Shown: positions 25,204 through 33,365 of the stretch, in pieces
How the letters are laid out: each line of letters opens with the position of its first letter
How positions within the stretch are numbered: position 1 is the first letter of the stretch
Assembly (NCBI RefSeq): GCF_002251945.1
Contig: NZ_NDHW01000117.1
Coordinates: 1 to 56,086, forward strand
Direction of reading: 5' to 3'
Source: Pseudanabaena sp. SR411
GTDB taxonomy: Bacteria > Cyanobacteriota > Cyanobacteriia > Pseudanabaenales > Pseudanabaenaceae
Length of the DNA: 56,086 bases
Notes under the pieces: generated by a model
The model's input: the letters and a program-made list of their open reading frames with translations, nothing else
Told to the model about the DNA's origin: nothing
Database searches by the model: none
Translations under genes and position numbers: made by a program

Positions 25204-26304
25204 TTATTCTTTGATTACTCTGTCATTACAGATTTTATCTACGATCTGATCAACCTTTTTGAAGAATACCAATTCGGAAAAGTTAGAGATAGCATGATCT
25301 CGGATTTTAGCGTAGTCCCAATTTGTTTTTTGTGCCTTGATTATGGCATTTTTTAAGGATTCTGAAGTTTGTTGTTCAAAGAGAATCCCCGTTAGCCCTG
25401 AAATTTGTGTATCTAAAACGCCACCAGCACCATAGGCAATTACAGGTGTACCACTAGCATTAGCCTCAATGGGGACAAGTCCATAATCTTCTAAAGCAGC
25501 AACAATTACAAACTTTGCCTTTGACATAAGCTTGCACCGATCGAGATCGCTAACATGACCAAGAAATTGAATATTGGGACATGCTCTTGCTTGCAATCGT
25601 TTCGTTTCAGGACCTTCTCCTGTAATCAGCAGAGGCAGATTTAGGCTGTTAAAAGCATCAACAATTATATCAAGCCGTTTATAACTAAGATGTCGCGAGG
25701 AAACAAGACAGTAATCATCTTTTTGATCTGAAAAGGTAAATCGACAATCATCGATTGGATAATTTACAACTACAGCATCTTTTTGATAGGTTTCTTGAAT
25801 ACGTTTCGCGACTGTTGTGGAATTCGCGATGTAATAATCAGGAGATTGGGCATAGAAGATGTCTTGTTGACGCATTTTTTGAAAAACTAGCTCAATTAAG
25901 GGTTTAAAAAAGCTGTATGCGCCATATTCTCGTAGGTAAGTATTGGTGTCCCACAGGAAGCGGGTAATATTGTGGCAAAAGCAAATATGCACTGCATCAT
26001 CACGTTTTTGAACTCCTTTAGCAAAACTAGCACTACTACTAAGAATTAAGTCATATTGTCGAAGATTTAAAGAGCTAAAAGCCGTATAATAAAATGGTGC
26101 AAATAAGCGAAAATACTTACGAGTTCCTATAATATTTTGTAAAAATGTTGTGTGAACTGGGCGATCGCCTAAGTCAATTGTATTTTGGCAATCGTATACA
26201 GATGTATATACATCTGCATCTGGGAAATGTTTGCATAAAAGTTCAAATACCCTTTCAGCACCGCCACGTTGCGTAAGATAGTCATGAACTAAAGCAATTT
26301 TCAT
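25204..26304 (-). CDS. GT4 family glycosyltransferase
   Basis: A 366-residue GT-B-fold enzyme. It starts KIALVHDYLTQRGGAERVFE, the acceptor-domain motif of GT4 enzymes that use nucleotide sugars. The C-terminal domain has VSSRHLSYKRLDIIVDAF, LLITGEGPE and ALEDYGLVPIEANASGTPVIAYGAGG, the E-x7-E retaining site. It adds a sugar to a lipid-linked repeat during exopolysaccharide synthesis, judged by its place upstream of wzc. The donor sugar cannot be told from sequence. The start ATG 26304 is at the usual position for the family. Confidence 0.88.
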   Translation of the reverse strand: MKIALVHDYLTQRGGAERVFELLCKHFPDADVYTSVYDCQNTIDLGDRPVHTTFLQNIIGTRKYFRLFAPFYYTAFSSLNLRQYDLILSSSASFAKGVQKRDDAVHICFCHNITRFLWDTNTYLREYGAYSFFKPLIELVFQKMRQQDIFYAQSPDYYIANSTTVAKRIQETYQKDAVVVNYPIDDCRFTFSDQKDDYCLVSSRHLSYKRLDIIVDAFNSLNLPLLITGEGPETKRLQARACPNIQFLGHVSDLDRCKLMSKAKFVIVAALEDYGLVPIEANASGTPVIAYGAGGVLDTQISGLTGILFEQQTSESLKNAIIKAQKTNWDYAKIRDHAISNFSELVFFKKVDQIVDKICNDRVIKE

Positions 26305-26416
26305 TTAATTTTAATGGAACTGTCAAGGGTTACTAACTTTCAAAGAGCAATATTCTAACAACTCTCGTTATACAAATTGATTTTGATGACAGTCCGCCTA
26401 CGGCAAGCTTTCATTA

Positions 26417-26471
26417 AAACCAATTCTGGGGTGTTCAAGACCTACGGCTTTGAACACCCCAGAATTGGTTT
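26417..26471. repeat. 22-bp-arm hairpin upstream of the STAND gene
   Basis: Perfect arms 26417-26438 and 26450-26471, beginning AAACCAATTCTGGGGTG, with loop GACCTACGGCT. The right side continues TTTCATAATCAGAATTGCT, as in the hairpin near 18446. A 70-codon frame over this repeat is not taken as a gene. Confidence 0.6.
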
Positions 26472-26545
26472 CATAATCAGAATTGCTATCAATATCCATA
26501 ACAAATTACAACAAAGCATAAAACGTCTTAGAATGACAAGAGTGA

Positions 26546-26565
26546 AGTTATATAAAAGTTATATT
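26546..26565 (+). promoter_or_regulatory. Tandem AGTTATAT motif, site 2
   Basis: Same 20-mer as at 22629-22648, 21 bp before the ATG of the STAND gene; two AGTTATAT half-sites 11 bp apart. So near the start, it could be an operator or overlap a promoter (TATATT). Confidence 0.35.
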
Positions 26566-26585
26566 TATATCTTTAAGGCGCATCT

Positions 26586-29500
26586 ATGACGGCTGATGAG
26601 GCGGTGACATTTATAGAGTTGTCGTTAAAAGAGCGCAGTCTGTCTCGAGTTGAGCAGTCTGTCTTTCTTGGGGTATGGCAGGGTTTGTCTTATTCTGAGA
26701 TTGCAAAGCAGACTGGCTATGACGCTGGCTACATCAAGTTAGTTAGCCATAAGCTTTGGCATTTATTGACCGAGACTTTTGGCGAAAAAGTAACTAAAAG
26801 TACGGTACAAAATCTAATTCGTCGTCAAATCCAAAAGAAGCTAGCTGATTCTCCCACAACTGTACCCAATTTACATTCTTCGGGAAACAGTCATCAAGAT
26901 TGGGGCGAGGTAGTCGATGTCACTTTTTTCTATGGTCGGGGACATGAGCTAGATATTCTCGAAAAATGGATAGATCAGGATCGGTGTCGGTTAGTAGCCC
27001 TTTTGGGTATGGGAGGCTTGGGCAAAACGGCTCTATCAGTCAAGCTTGCTCAACAGCTACAAGGTAAATTTGATTTTGTGGTGTGGCGATCGCTAAATAA
27101 TGCCAAAACCCCCAGTGAAATGTTGACGGCTGTGATCCATTTCCTATCACAGCAGAAAGAAACTCCTGATACTACGGATACCAATGCCTTAATTTCGAGG
27201 TTAATGGAATACTTACAGCGATATCGCTGTTTATTAGTATTAGACAATTTTGAATCAGTTCTGAAAGATGAAGCTCAAGCAGGAGCTTACCGTAAGGACT
27301 TTGAAGGCTATGGCTCACTGTTAAGAAGGGTTGGTGAAGTTTCCCATCGTAGTTGTGTCGTGATTACTAGCCGCGAAATGCCTGAAGAAGTCGCCACCTT
27401 GGAAGGAGACATTTTGCCTGTGCGGGCTTTGCAACTAAGTGGGTTAGATGAACCTGCCGCCGAGCGCGTCCTCGAAGCCAAGGGGATCAAAGCCATGACC
27501 AATGATTTACATCGTCTCGTAGATTGGTATCGTGGTAATCCTCTAGCACTGAAAATCGCCGCAACTTCGATTAAAGATCTCTATTCAGGTAGTATTAACC
27601 GATTTTTGGAACAAAAAACGATCATTTTTAGCGGCATTGGCAATCTGATCGAGCAGCAATACCAGAGGTTAACGGCTCATGAGAAACAAATCATGATTTG
27701 GTTAGCAATTAACCGTGAGCCAGTCCAGCCTGGTGAGCTACGCTCGGATATTGTGCCAACGATTGAGCAGAATCATCTGATGATGTCACTGCGATCGCTA
27801 AAACGGCGATCGCTAGTTGAGCATACCGCCGCAGGTTTTACGCAGCAACCTGTAGTTATGGAGTTTGTCACCAATTTATTGATTGAGCAAATTTATCAAG
27901 AAATTACCCAAGAGCATCCTCTCGGCGCTTTACCAAATATCCAATTAAAACTGAATCGTCAGCTTTTCTATTTGCGTCACTACACTCTAATCAAAGCAAC
28001 CACCAAGGACTATATTCGCCAAAGTCAAATCCGCCTTATTTTAGAACCTCTGGTCACCAAACTTTTGGGTCGTTTGGGTAGTAAGCAAATGGTATCTAAA
28101 GCTCTATTTCAGACCCTTGAAGATTTACGCAAACGCGAACTACGTCCCGAAGGAGAACTGAAGTCAACCTTTGGCTATGGTGGCGGCAATATTATTAACT
28201 TGTTATGCCATCTTGGTATTGATTTGACAGGGACTGACTTCTCCTATCTCGCTATTCGCCAAGCTTATTTGTCTGAAGTCAAATTACATCGAGTTAACTT
28301 TGCTCAGACTGCGGTCATTAAATCGGTGTTTGCGGAGGTAATTGGCGGAGTCTTATCAGTAGCTTTTAGTGCTAATGGCAAATTATTAGCGATCGGTGAC
28401 ACTAAAGGCGATATTCATCTTTGGCAAGTCAGTGATGGTAAGCCAATACTCACTTATCGTGGGCATAAAGGATGGGTGGTTTCCGTAGCTTTCAATCCTG
28501 AAGGAACGGTTTTAGCGAGTAGTAGTGTTGACCAATCGATTAAGTTATGGGATGTCTCCACGGGAGATTGCCTAAATACACTGCAAGGATATATCGGTGC
28601 AGTGATGTCAGTTGCTTTCAGTCCTGACGGCACAACTTTGGCTAGTGGTCATGCCGATCGCACAGTGAGACTGTGGAAATCAGGGCAATGCATCAAAATC
28701 CTGCATGGTCATGAAGATATTGTTGAAGCTGTGGCGTTTAGCTCAAAGGGTAACTTAATGGCGAGTAGCAGTGACGATTGCACTGTAAGGCTATGGGATA
28801 TTGATACTGGTGAATGTTTACAAATATTTGAAGGGCATGAAGATATCATCTGGTCGATCGCCTTTAGTCATAATGGCAATGTTTTAGCTAGTGGCAGTGA
28901 AGATAAAACCATAAGACTATGGAATACAGAAACAGGTAACTGCATCAAAACCTTGTCAGGACATACCCATACAGTCTTTGCCGTTAGCTTTAGCCATGAT
29001 GGTTCAACCCTTGCGACAGGAAGCGGCGATCGCACAATCCGTCTTTGGGATCTCAAAACAGCCCAATGTTTTAAAACCTTAACTGGGCATAACCATTGGG
29101 TACGTTCAGTTGCCTTTCATCCTGAACGCTTAGTTTTGGCGAGCAGTAGTGGCGATGAAATGGTGAAACTCTGGGAAATTGATACAGGTTTCTGTATGCG
29201 AACTTTTCAAGGACATACGGGGCGATCGTGGACAGCCAAAAACGATAATCAGAACGATAGCCAAGTGTCAGGCAATATTTCCAATGAACATCTCCTTAAC
29301 CTCTGGGAAGTCACATCAGGTCAACAGTTTCGGATTTTGCAAGGCTATACCAATGCTGTGCGCTCAGTTGTTTTTAACCTTGAGCAAACGATCTTGGCTA
29401 GCGGTGGTGATGACTCGATCATTCGTCTTTGGGATATTCAATCAGGTGAATGTATTCGGGCTTTGCATGGTCACGCAGGACATGTTTGGCAAGTTGCCTT

Positions 29501-30323
29501 TAGTCCGATTGGAACCCTACTTGCTAGTTGTGCTGAGGACTGCACAATCAAACTATGGGATGTCAGCAGTGGCAACTGTCTAACCACCATCACCGAACAT
29601 CCTGATTTAGCTCGAACTCTCGTATTTAGTCATGATGGCAAATTGCTAGCGACTGGTGAAACCAGCCGAGTAATTAAGCTCAGAGATATTGTGACGGGTG
29701 AATGTTTGCGGATTCTTAAAGGACATACATCAGCAATCTTAGCGATCTCCTTTAGTGCTGATGATCGTTATATCATCAGCAGTAGTCGCGATAAAACTGT
29801 AAAAATTTGGGACACCAAAACAGGAGATTGTCTCCAAACTTTAGATACACTTACCTCGATTACTTCTAATATCAAATTTATGCCAATGCACCCCCATATA
29901 GCTTTTGGCTGTGGGGATAAGTTTATCTATCGATGGAATATCAAAAGCGGTGAATTGATCTCTGAGCGACTAGGTCATGATGGCAATGTCTTGACAATTG
30001 CCGCTGATCCCAAAGGCATCTTACTGGCAAGTGCTGGTGAAGATGCTCAAATTAATATTTGGAACTGGCAAACTGGTGAAGTGATCAATTCTTTAGTTGG
30101 ACATGTTGGCACGATATATTCAGTGTCATTTTCTGCGGATGGCAATCTGATCGCTAGTAGTAGTCGTGATGAAACCGTCAAACTATGGGATGTACTGACA
30201 GGTGAATGCATCAAAACCTATCGCGAACCTCGCCCCTATGAAGGACTTAATATTAATGGAGCGACAGGTTTAACATCTGCTCAAAAAGCGAAGCTCATCG
30301 CTCTTGGCGCGATCGAAAGATAA
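26586..30323 (+). CDS. NB-ARC STAND NTPase with WD40 propellers
   Basis: A 1245-residue cytoplasmic signal-transducing NTPase. Residues about 1-85 are helical with a helix-turn-helix look ([20 protein letters not shown]), as in vWA-MoxR-associated and effector-associated cyanobacterial STANDs. The NB-ARC part has Walker A GMGGLGKT (Lys147), Walker [11 protein letters not shown] (near 215) and the sensor ITSRE. A short pentapeptide-like stretch ([16 protein letters not shown]) precedes about fifteen WD40 units (about 585-1215), most ending LWD; units eight, eleven and thirteen are degenerate. This is the prokaryotic APAF-1-like layout. The C-terminus has a short non-repeat tail. Function (defence or regulated cell death) is inference. 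Confidence 0.88.
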   Translation: MTADEAVTFIELSLKERSLSRVEQSVFLGVWQGLSYSEIAKQTGYDAGYIKLVSHKLWHLLTETFGEKVTKSTVQNLIRRQIQKKLADSPTTVPNLHSSGNSHQDWGEVVDVTFFYGRGHELDILEKWIDQDRCRLVALLGMGGLGKTALSVKLAQQLQGKFDFVVWRSLNNAKTPSEMLTAVIHFLSQQKETPDTTDTNALISRLMEYLQRYRCLLVLDNFESVLKDEAQAGAYRKDFEGYGSLLRRVGEVSHRSCVVITSREMPEEVATLEGDILPVRALQLSGLDEPAAERVLEAKGIKAMTNDLHRLVDWYRGNPLALKIAATSIKDLYSGSINRFLEQKTIIFSGIGNLIEQQYQRLTAHEKQIMIWLAINREPVQPGELRSDIVPTIEQNHLMMSLRSLKRRSLVEHTAAGFTQQPVVMEFVTNLLIEQIYQEITQEHPLGALPNIQLKLNRQLFYLRHYTLIKATTKDYIRQSQIRLILEPLVTKLLGRLGSKQMVSKALFQTLEDLRKRELRPEGELKSTFGYGGGNIINLLCHLGIDLTGTDFSYLAIRQAYLSEVKLHRVNFAQTAVIKSVFAEVIGGVLSVAFSANGKLLAIGDTKGDIHLWQVSDGKPILTYRGHKGWVVSVAFNPEGTVLASSSVDQSIKLWDVSTGDCLNTLQGYIGAVMSVAFSPDGTTLASGHADRTVRLWKSGQCIKILHGHEDIVEAVAFSSKGNLMASSSDDCTVRLWDIDTGECLQIFEGHEDIIWSIAFSHNGNVLASGSEDKTIRLWNTETGNCIKTLSGHTHTVFAVSFSHDGSTLATGSGDRTIRLWDLKTAQCFKTLTGHNHWVRSVAFHPERLVLASSSGDEMVKLWEIDTGFCMRTFQGHTGRSWTAKNDNQNDSQVSGNISNEHLLNLWEVTSGQQFRILQGYTNAVRSVVFNLEQTILASGGDDSIIRLWDIQSGECIRALHGHAGHVWQVAFSPIGTLLASCAEDCTIKLWDVSSGNCLTTITEHPDLARTLVFSHDGKLLATGETSRVIKLRDIVTGECLRILKGHTSAILAISFSADDRYIISSSRDKTVKIWDTKTGDCLQTLDTLTSITSNIKFMPMHPHIAFGCGDKFIYRWNIKSGELISERLGHDGNVLTIAADPKGILLASAGEDAQINIWNWQTGEVINSLVGHVGTIYSVSFSADGNLIASSSRDETVKLWDVLTGECIKTYREPRPYEGLNINGATGLTSAQKAKLIALGAIER

Positions 30324-30347
30324 TCGATGGCTGGCAAAGCGAACCAT

Positions 30348-31487
30348 CTATTGTCGGATAACTTGCGCATAAACAGATTTCATTTGAGTAGCAATTACCT
30401 GCCAGTCATAATTTTGCTTGACATAGGTTTGACATGCTCTAGCACTGGGAATGTGTCTTTGCCCAGATAAAGCTTCGATCATGCCTTGTGCTAGTTCCTC
30501 GGTCGTACTACCTTGCAAGACAAGCTCAGGAGAAAAAGGCAGTAAAATTTCAGGAATACCGCCAATTGGTGTCCCCAATACAGGTGTACCTGCGGCTAAA
30601 GACTCAATCACAATCAATCCAAATCCTTCCAGTGAGACTGTCGGCACAATTGATAGCTCTGCTGCTCGATAGGCGATCGCTAAGTCTTGATCTGGCACGA
30701 ACCCCAATAACTTCACATGATTTTCCAGTTGTAATTCTTGAATTTGCGATCGCAAGGCTCCCGCGATCGCTCCTTTACCAGCTATCAGTAGCAATACATC
30801 AGGATGTTGTTTCCGAACCAAGGCGATCGAGGCAATCAAATTCTCTAAACCCATACGCTGAACTAGTCGCCGCACACAGAGAATAATGCGCCGATCCTTT
30901 TGCCATCCTAGTTTTTCTCTTGCTTTGGCAACCGTTAAGTCCAAATCAAATTCTGTTGTATCAATGCCCCCACCGACGATAAAAATCTTTTCTAACGGCA
31001 CATTATAGGTTTTATGCAAAGTTTGTCGAAAAGCCTCAGACAAAACAATAAAGCCATTAGCTCTGCGATAAACCAATTTCTCGACCACCCATTTCCCCCA
31101 AGTCGATAAGCGTCCTGCTCCCTCTGCTTGACTCTCCAACGCCCAAGGTCCATGAAAATGCATCACTAACGGGACTTTCCCCAAGCGATCAAGTATAGGT
31201 AATGTATACAAGGCAAAATGTGAGGCTACCAAATCAAATTCTGAGTTCGCGATCGCCTGATTGAATGCTTTTCTCATGCCTAGCGATCGCTGCCATGTCG
31301 AACTATTTGCTGGAGCAAATGTTGTTACTTGTCCGCCAGAACTTTGAAAAACGCGATCGGAGCCAGCCACTAAACCATTTACCTCAACACCAACTTTGGG
31401 TAAATAATTGACACAACCGTAATAAACACGAGCCAATCCACCTGCTTCTTCTAAAAACCAGCTCGTACCTAGCTGTAATGTTTTCAT
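30348..31487 (-). CDS. GT4 family glycosyltransferase
   Basis: A 379-residue GT-B enzyme. N-terminal LEEAGGLARVYYGCVNYLP and LVMHFHGPWALES mark the acceptor side. The donor side has IFIVGGGIDTTEFD, ILCVRRLVQRMGLENLI, LLIAGKGA and SLEGFGLIVIESLAAGTPVLGTPIGGIPEIL with the E-x7-E acidic pair. It retains configuration and transfers a sugar to a glycolipid or polysaccharide; the donor is unknown. It is convergent with the STAND gene (24 bp apart) and probably part of the same exopolysaccharide region as the genes at 21385-26304. Confidence 0.87.
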   Translation of the reverse strand: MKTLQLGTSWFLEEAGGLARVYYGCVNYLPKVGVEVNGLVAGSDRVFQSSGGQVTTFAPANSSTWQRSLGMRKAFNQAIANSEFDLVASHFALYTLPILDRLGKVPLVMHFHGPWALESQAEGAGRLSTWGKWVVEKLVYRRANGFIVLSEAFRQTLHKTYNVPLEKIFIVGGGIDTTEFDLDLTVAKAREKLGWQKDRRIILCVRRLVQRMGLENLIASIALVRKQHPDVLLLIAGKGAIAGALRSQIQELQLENHVKLLGFVPDQDLAIAYRAAELSIVPTVSLEGFGLIVIESLAAGTPVLGTPIGGIPEILLPFSPELVLQGSTTEELAQGMIEALSGQRHIPSARACQTYVKQNYDWQVIATQMKSVYAQVIRQ

Positions 31488-31651
31488 AAAACTTTATTAA
31501 ATATTGACATCTCTACATAGAAGCCGAAGATAGCATAATGCTAGCCTTGACTTCATAGCTATAGCCACTTGTTATTAAAAAAGCAGCGCGAAGCACTGCT
31601 TTTATCTTTTTTGTCAAATGGATGGCGGCGCTTTGCGCCACCTTTCTCTTT

Positions 31652-31704
31652 TTCCTAGCCCAAGAATTAAGCGATCGTCGCACCACTAATTCTTGGGCTA
31701 GGAA
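31652..31704. repeat. 18-bp-arm hairpin
   Basis: Arms TTCCTAGCCCAAGAATTA and its exact complement, enclosing AGCGATCGTCGCACCAC. The arm CCCAAGAATTA is shared with the hairpin at 41365-41415. Confidence 0.6.
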
Positions 31705-31731
31705 GGGAATAACTAATCTGAGCATTACTAC

Positions 31732-32021
31732 ATTAGGACTTACGTCCCTGTACTCAAGTACAATTCTCTAAGCTTAAAACTATTGAAATGGTTTGCTTAG
31801 AAGTGTTTTATAGGTCACTTCAATGGACTTAAGCTTTTAGCCAAGAACTTGAGTTCTTGGTTTATTTGCGTACAGTAATTCTCATTATGAAAACGATTTT
31901 GGTGTTTCCAACGCCGAAGGCGTTGGAAACACCAAAATCGTTTTTTTGAAAGCCTACCAATAGTGGGCTTTCAAAAAAACGATTTTTATAATGAGAATTG
32001 CTGATTTGCGTAAGTTCTAAT
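31732..32021. mobile_element. Composite MITE-like block with TTAGGACTTACG ends
   Basis: ATTAGGACTTACG at 31732-31744 and CGTAAGTTCTAAT at 32009-32021 are inverted with one mismatch and resemble the ends of cyanobacterial miniature elements related to IS630-type transposons. Inside lie two other inverted elements. One has ACTCAAGT and GCTTAA arms (about 31755-31855). The other is a double hairpin with AATTCTCATTAT ends (about 31880-32000) whose inner stem carries AACGCC-GAA-GGCGTT. TA flanks suggest but do not prove a TA target. No transposase is encoded. Confidence 0.5.
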
Positions 32022-32092
32022 ATATAAAAAACAATTTAGTTTCACAATTAAAAATTGTCGTCATCATTGCTCCAATTTGGATATCACCCTAC

Positions 32093-32311
32093 ATGGCTTA
32101 TACGATCGCCTCAAATATCTGTGAAGGCATAGCAGACTGTGTACCCGCTTGCCCTGTTGCCTGCATCGAACAGGGGGAGGGGGCAAATATTAAAGGGACA
32201 ATTTGGTTTAAGATCGATGCTTCAATTTGTATTGACTGCGGTGTTTGCTTACAGGTATGCCCTGTGCAGGGGGCCATTTTGCCAGAAGAGAGACCAGAAT
32301 TAGTAATCTAA
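32093..32311 (+). CDS. Ferredoxin with two [4Fe-4S]-type cysteine sets
   Basis: A 72-residue electron carrier. The second set is the classic CIDCGVCLQVCP (Cys46, 49, 52, 56). The first set is ICEGIADCVPACPVACI (Cys10, 16, 20, 24) with a wider first spacing than the usual CxxCxxCxxxCP. This pattern is that of the 2[4Fe-4S] or 7Fe ferredoxins of cyanobacteria (bacterial FdxB-like). It lacks plant-type [2Fe-2S] motifs. It likely serves a redox enzyme rather than photosystem I directly. Its stop codon lies inside a 30-bp-arm hairpin. It has no clear operon partner. Confidence 0.85.
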   Translation: MAYTIASNICEGIADCVPACPVACIEQGEGANIKGTIWFKIDASICIDCGVCLQVCPVQGAILPEERPELVI

Positions 32312-32370
32312 AAACCAATTTTGATGATTGCAGTGGCGAAGCCACTGCAATCATCAAAATTGGTTTTTAG
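32308..32370. terminator. Perfect 30-bp-arm terminator hairpin at the ferredoxin stop codon
   Basis: Arms 32308-32337 and 32341-32370 with loop GAA and tip GGCGAAGCC. This is the longest perfect hairpin in the window. The ferredoxin stop codon is in the left arm. Confidence 0.75.
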
Positions 32371-32382
32371 ATGAAAGTCAGA

Positions 32383-32411
32383 TTGATCTGTAATAGGCGT
32401 GATAGTATAAA
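32383..32411 (+). promoter_or_regulatory. Sigma-70-like promoter of the small RNA candidate
   Basis: TTGATC and TATAAA are spaced by 17 bp, an excellent match for the housekeeping promoter. Predicted transcription start is near 32418. Confidence 0.4.
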
Positions 32412-32417
32412 CTTCAG

Positions 32418-32640
32418 TACCAGCAGGCAAGTAGTCAAGAGTAAACACACTAAGATAGCTGTGTTTTTCCTGTAGTACACAAGCTCCGAAGAAATGTATC
32501 TGACTATTACTTGTTGTATGTTTTGCAAGTAGCAGCTAGATCTACAGCAGCAAAAGGATCGCATCTGTGATGTTTTTTGCTGTGATCGGTTAAAGATAAA
32601 AGCACTCAAAGAGTGGGCGATCGTCCCACTTTTTTGTTTT
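32418..32640 (+). ncRNA. Small RNA candidate upstream of rimP
   Basis: Inferred, not recognised. A promoter-like site ends just before, the sequence carries nested hairpins (ACTTG...CAAGT near 32498; ACAGCAGCAAAA...TTTTTTGCTGT at about 32535-32584 with inner CATCTGTGATG), and a terminator closes it. It has no open frame of useful length and no match to 6S, SRP, tmRNA or Yfr motifs that I know. It may be a free RNA of about 220 nt, or the leader of rimP-nusA ending early by attenuation. Confidence 0.35.
32612..32640 (+). terminator. Intrinsic terminator with T-tract
   Basis: AGTGGG pairs with CCCACT around CGATCGT, followed by TTTTTTGTTTT. It is a textbook rho-independent terminator, 90 bp before rimP and not tied to any protein gene upstream. 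Confidence 0.6.
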
Positions 32641-32727
32641 TAAAGTAGCTTTTTATGGCTTGAACCAAAAACTCTTACGTCAAAAAACAAAGAAACGCTC
32701 ACACTGTAAGCTCAAATCGTAAATTCT

Positions 32728-33189
32728 ATGAGTCATCCTCTAATTCCGCAAATTTTTCAAATTGCTGAAGAAGTTGCCTCGCCCCTTGGGTTAGAGGTTG
32801 TCGATGTGGTGTTGCATACCAATAAAAACCCTGTGGTGTTGCGGGTCGATATTCGCAACCCAGACCAAAACACAGGGCTAGAGGACTGCGAACGCATGAG
32901 TCGGGCGCTAGAGCCAACTCTTGATGCGATCGATTTGATTCCCCATGCCTATGTGTTAGAAATTTCTAGCCCAGGTGCCGAACGTCAGTTACAAGGCGAT
33001 CGCGAGTTTGTGGCTTTTCGAGGCTTTATGGTTAATGTCAGTACAACCACACCTCATGATGGCAAACAAAGTTGGAGTGGACACCTCATATCACGCAACG
33101 AGACGCAGGTGACGATTAGCATCAAGGGGCGGATTGTCAATATTCCCCGTGAACTTGTTGAGCGCGTCGAGTTAAGCAAAATGGAATAA
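32728..33189 (+). CDS. rimP: Ribosome maturation factor RimP
   Basis: A 153-residue protein needed for 30S subunit maturation. It has the two-domain layout of RimP: an alpha/beta N-terminal half with VADPLGLEVVDV-like start (EEVASPLGLEVVDVVL) and VDIRNPDQNTGLEDCERMSRALEP, then YVLEISSPGAERQL and a C-terminal SH3-like barrel. It heads the conserved rimP-nusA-ylxR order, though a dispersed repeat (33220-33320) lies between rimP and nusA. Length is normal for the family. Confidence 0.92.
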   Translation: MSHPLIPQIFQIAEEVASPLGLEVVDVVLHTNKNPVVLRVDIRNPDQNTGLEDCERMSRALEPTLDAIDLIPHAYVLEISSPGAERQLQGDREFVAFRGFMVNVSTTTPHDGKQSWSGHLISRNETQVTISIKGRIVNIPRELVERVELSKME

Positions 33190-33219
33190 AGAGAACTTAC
33201 GAATAGCTAAGTATCCCTA

Positions 33220-33320
33220 ATACCAAAACATAAAATAGCGTAGCTATTTTATGTTTTTAAAACCCTTACTGGGTTTAGTTTTCGATTCACAAAAGTGTCG
33301 CCATACTTTTGTGAATTGGT
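33220..33320. repeat. Triple-hairpin dispersed repeat, copy 2
   Basis: Same element as at 17123-17225: ATACCAA start, AAACCCTTACTGGGTTT centre, AAGTGTCGCCATACTTTT last stem, TTGGTTT end. Stem changes differ from copy 1 in matched pairs. It sits between rimP and nusA, so it is transcribed as part of the operon. Confidence 0.8.
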
Positions 33321-33365
33321 TTAAAGCATTACAGTTATTGATTTTTATAAACGCGAGAAAACCTT

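Larger units (their letters stand above)
31488..32092. other. Repeat-rich intergenic region
   Basis: No gene is supported here. It contains a small hairpin (AAAAGCAG...CTGCTTTT at about 31578), an 18-bp-arm hairpin at 31652-31704 and a composite mobile-repeat block at 31732-32021. The last 70 bp are the leader of the ferredoxin gene. A 70-codon minus-strand frame here is built from repeat sequence and is rejected. Confidence 0.65.
32312..32727. other. Intergenic region between ferredoxin and rimP
   Basis: 416 bp without a protein gene. It holds the right arm of the ferredoxin terminator, a promoter-like site at 32383-32411, a structured stretch and a T-tailed terminator at 32612-32640 (listed separately as a small RNA candidate), and about 90 bp of rimP leader. 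Confidence 0.55.

Noticed and set aside
26377-26589. 70-codon plus-strand frame before the STAND gene
   Set aside because: It is made of the hairpin repeat at 26417-26471 and its flanks; no ribosome site and no protein-like composition.
31513-31725. 70-codon minus-strand frame in the repeat region
   Set aside because: Entirely within hairpin repeats (31578, 31652-31704).
32418-32640. 6S RNA, SRP RNA or Yfr-type RNA
   Set aside because: None of the conserved motifs of these RNAs that I know is present; kept only as an unnamed candidate.
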